A stretch of DNA of 64,000 nt, from positions 248,001 through 312,000 of the forward strand of contig NZ_CP009501.1 in NCBI RefSeq assembly GCF_000969885.1, given 5' to 3'. Origin of the DNA: Methanosarcina thermophila TM-1 (lineage in GTDB: Archaea > Halobacteriota > Methanosarcinia > Methanosarcinales > Methanosarcinaceae). Of the stretch, positions 64,000 through 64,000 are shown piece by piece. Within the stretch, counting starts at the first letter, position 1. Every line of letters starts with the position of its first letter. The notes under the pieces are model-generated. The model did no database searches. It saw only the letters and a program-made list of their open reading frames with translations, and was not told where the DNA came from. A program made the translations under genes and the position numbers.

Positions 64000-64000
64000 G

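Overview
The window is a chromosomal segment of a methanogenic archaeon of the genus Methanosarcina. The evidence is a near-complete F420H2 dehydrogenase (fpo) operon, coenzyme F420 and methanofuran biosynthesis genes, a ferredoxin/geranylgeranyl reductase pair for archaeal lipids, archaeal LSm and aEF-1beta proteins, and a YVTN/PKD surface protein. Genes have moderate GC, use ATG, GTG or TTG starts with GGAGG/AGGTG-type ribosome sites, and sit between long AT-rich intergenic stretches full of short tandem and inverted repeats. The species cannot be fixed from the sequence alone.

Layout. 1-3403: an accessory-looking AT-rich segment with a partial DUF488 protein, an unrecognised Cys/His protein and an OLD-family ATPase-TOPRIM nuclease. 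3927-14371 (minus): fpo operon, transcribed A-B-C-D-H-I-J-J-K-L-M-N-O, with a 50-codon ORF before fpoA that may be fpoP. 15164-20856 (plus): a 53-aa dicluster ferredoxin overlapping a CrtI-like flavoprotein, then cofG, two cofH paralogues and cofC. The F420 synthesis genes thus lie divergent from the enzyme that oxidises F420H2, across a 0.8 kb region with a perfect 17-bp-arm palindrome. 21520-22916: ferredoxin plus geranylgeranyl reductase. 22988-27355 (minus): TrkH-type K+ channel subunit and two tandem TrkA paralogues. 28230-32260 (minus): grpE-dnaK-dnaJ. 33061-35821 (plus): mfnD-mfnF-mfnE, methanofuran side-chain assembly. 36023-36681: small zinc-ribbon protein, aEF-1beta and tRNA-Ala(CGC). 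37097-40773: soluble multi-PAS histidine kinase and a stand-alone receiver. 42459-43042: two identical tRNA-Glu(TTC) genes with encoded CCA. 43179-49837 (minus): winged-helix regulator, LSm, DUF3467, Ski2-like helicase, MTA/MTI phosphorylase, DUF373 membrane protein.

50227-64000 is more accessory: a helical small protein, HAD phosphatase-like and alkaline-phosphatase-like proteins, then a likely metal-handling group (secreted PepSY-like protein, small membrane protein, winged-helix regulator, nicotianamine synthase-like enzyme), a long repeat surface protein, an M48 protease, a CNNM/CorC-type membrane protein, a Cys-repeat secreted protein, a lipoprotein alpha/beta hydrolase and a partial PhoU-like protein.

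Most notable: cofG has no ATG, GTG or TTG codon before its radical-SAM motif; two small genes (a 53-aa ferredoxin and a candidate FpoP) are easily missed; a 36-bp duplication copies the start of the nicotianamine synthase-like gene; a secreted protein carries about 34 cysteines in 30-residue repeats; an intergenic pair of hairpins shows compensatory stem changes around an invariant TTGCGC loop; and several intergenic tandem repeats sit in likely control regions. No CRISPR array, insertion sequence or phage was seen.
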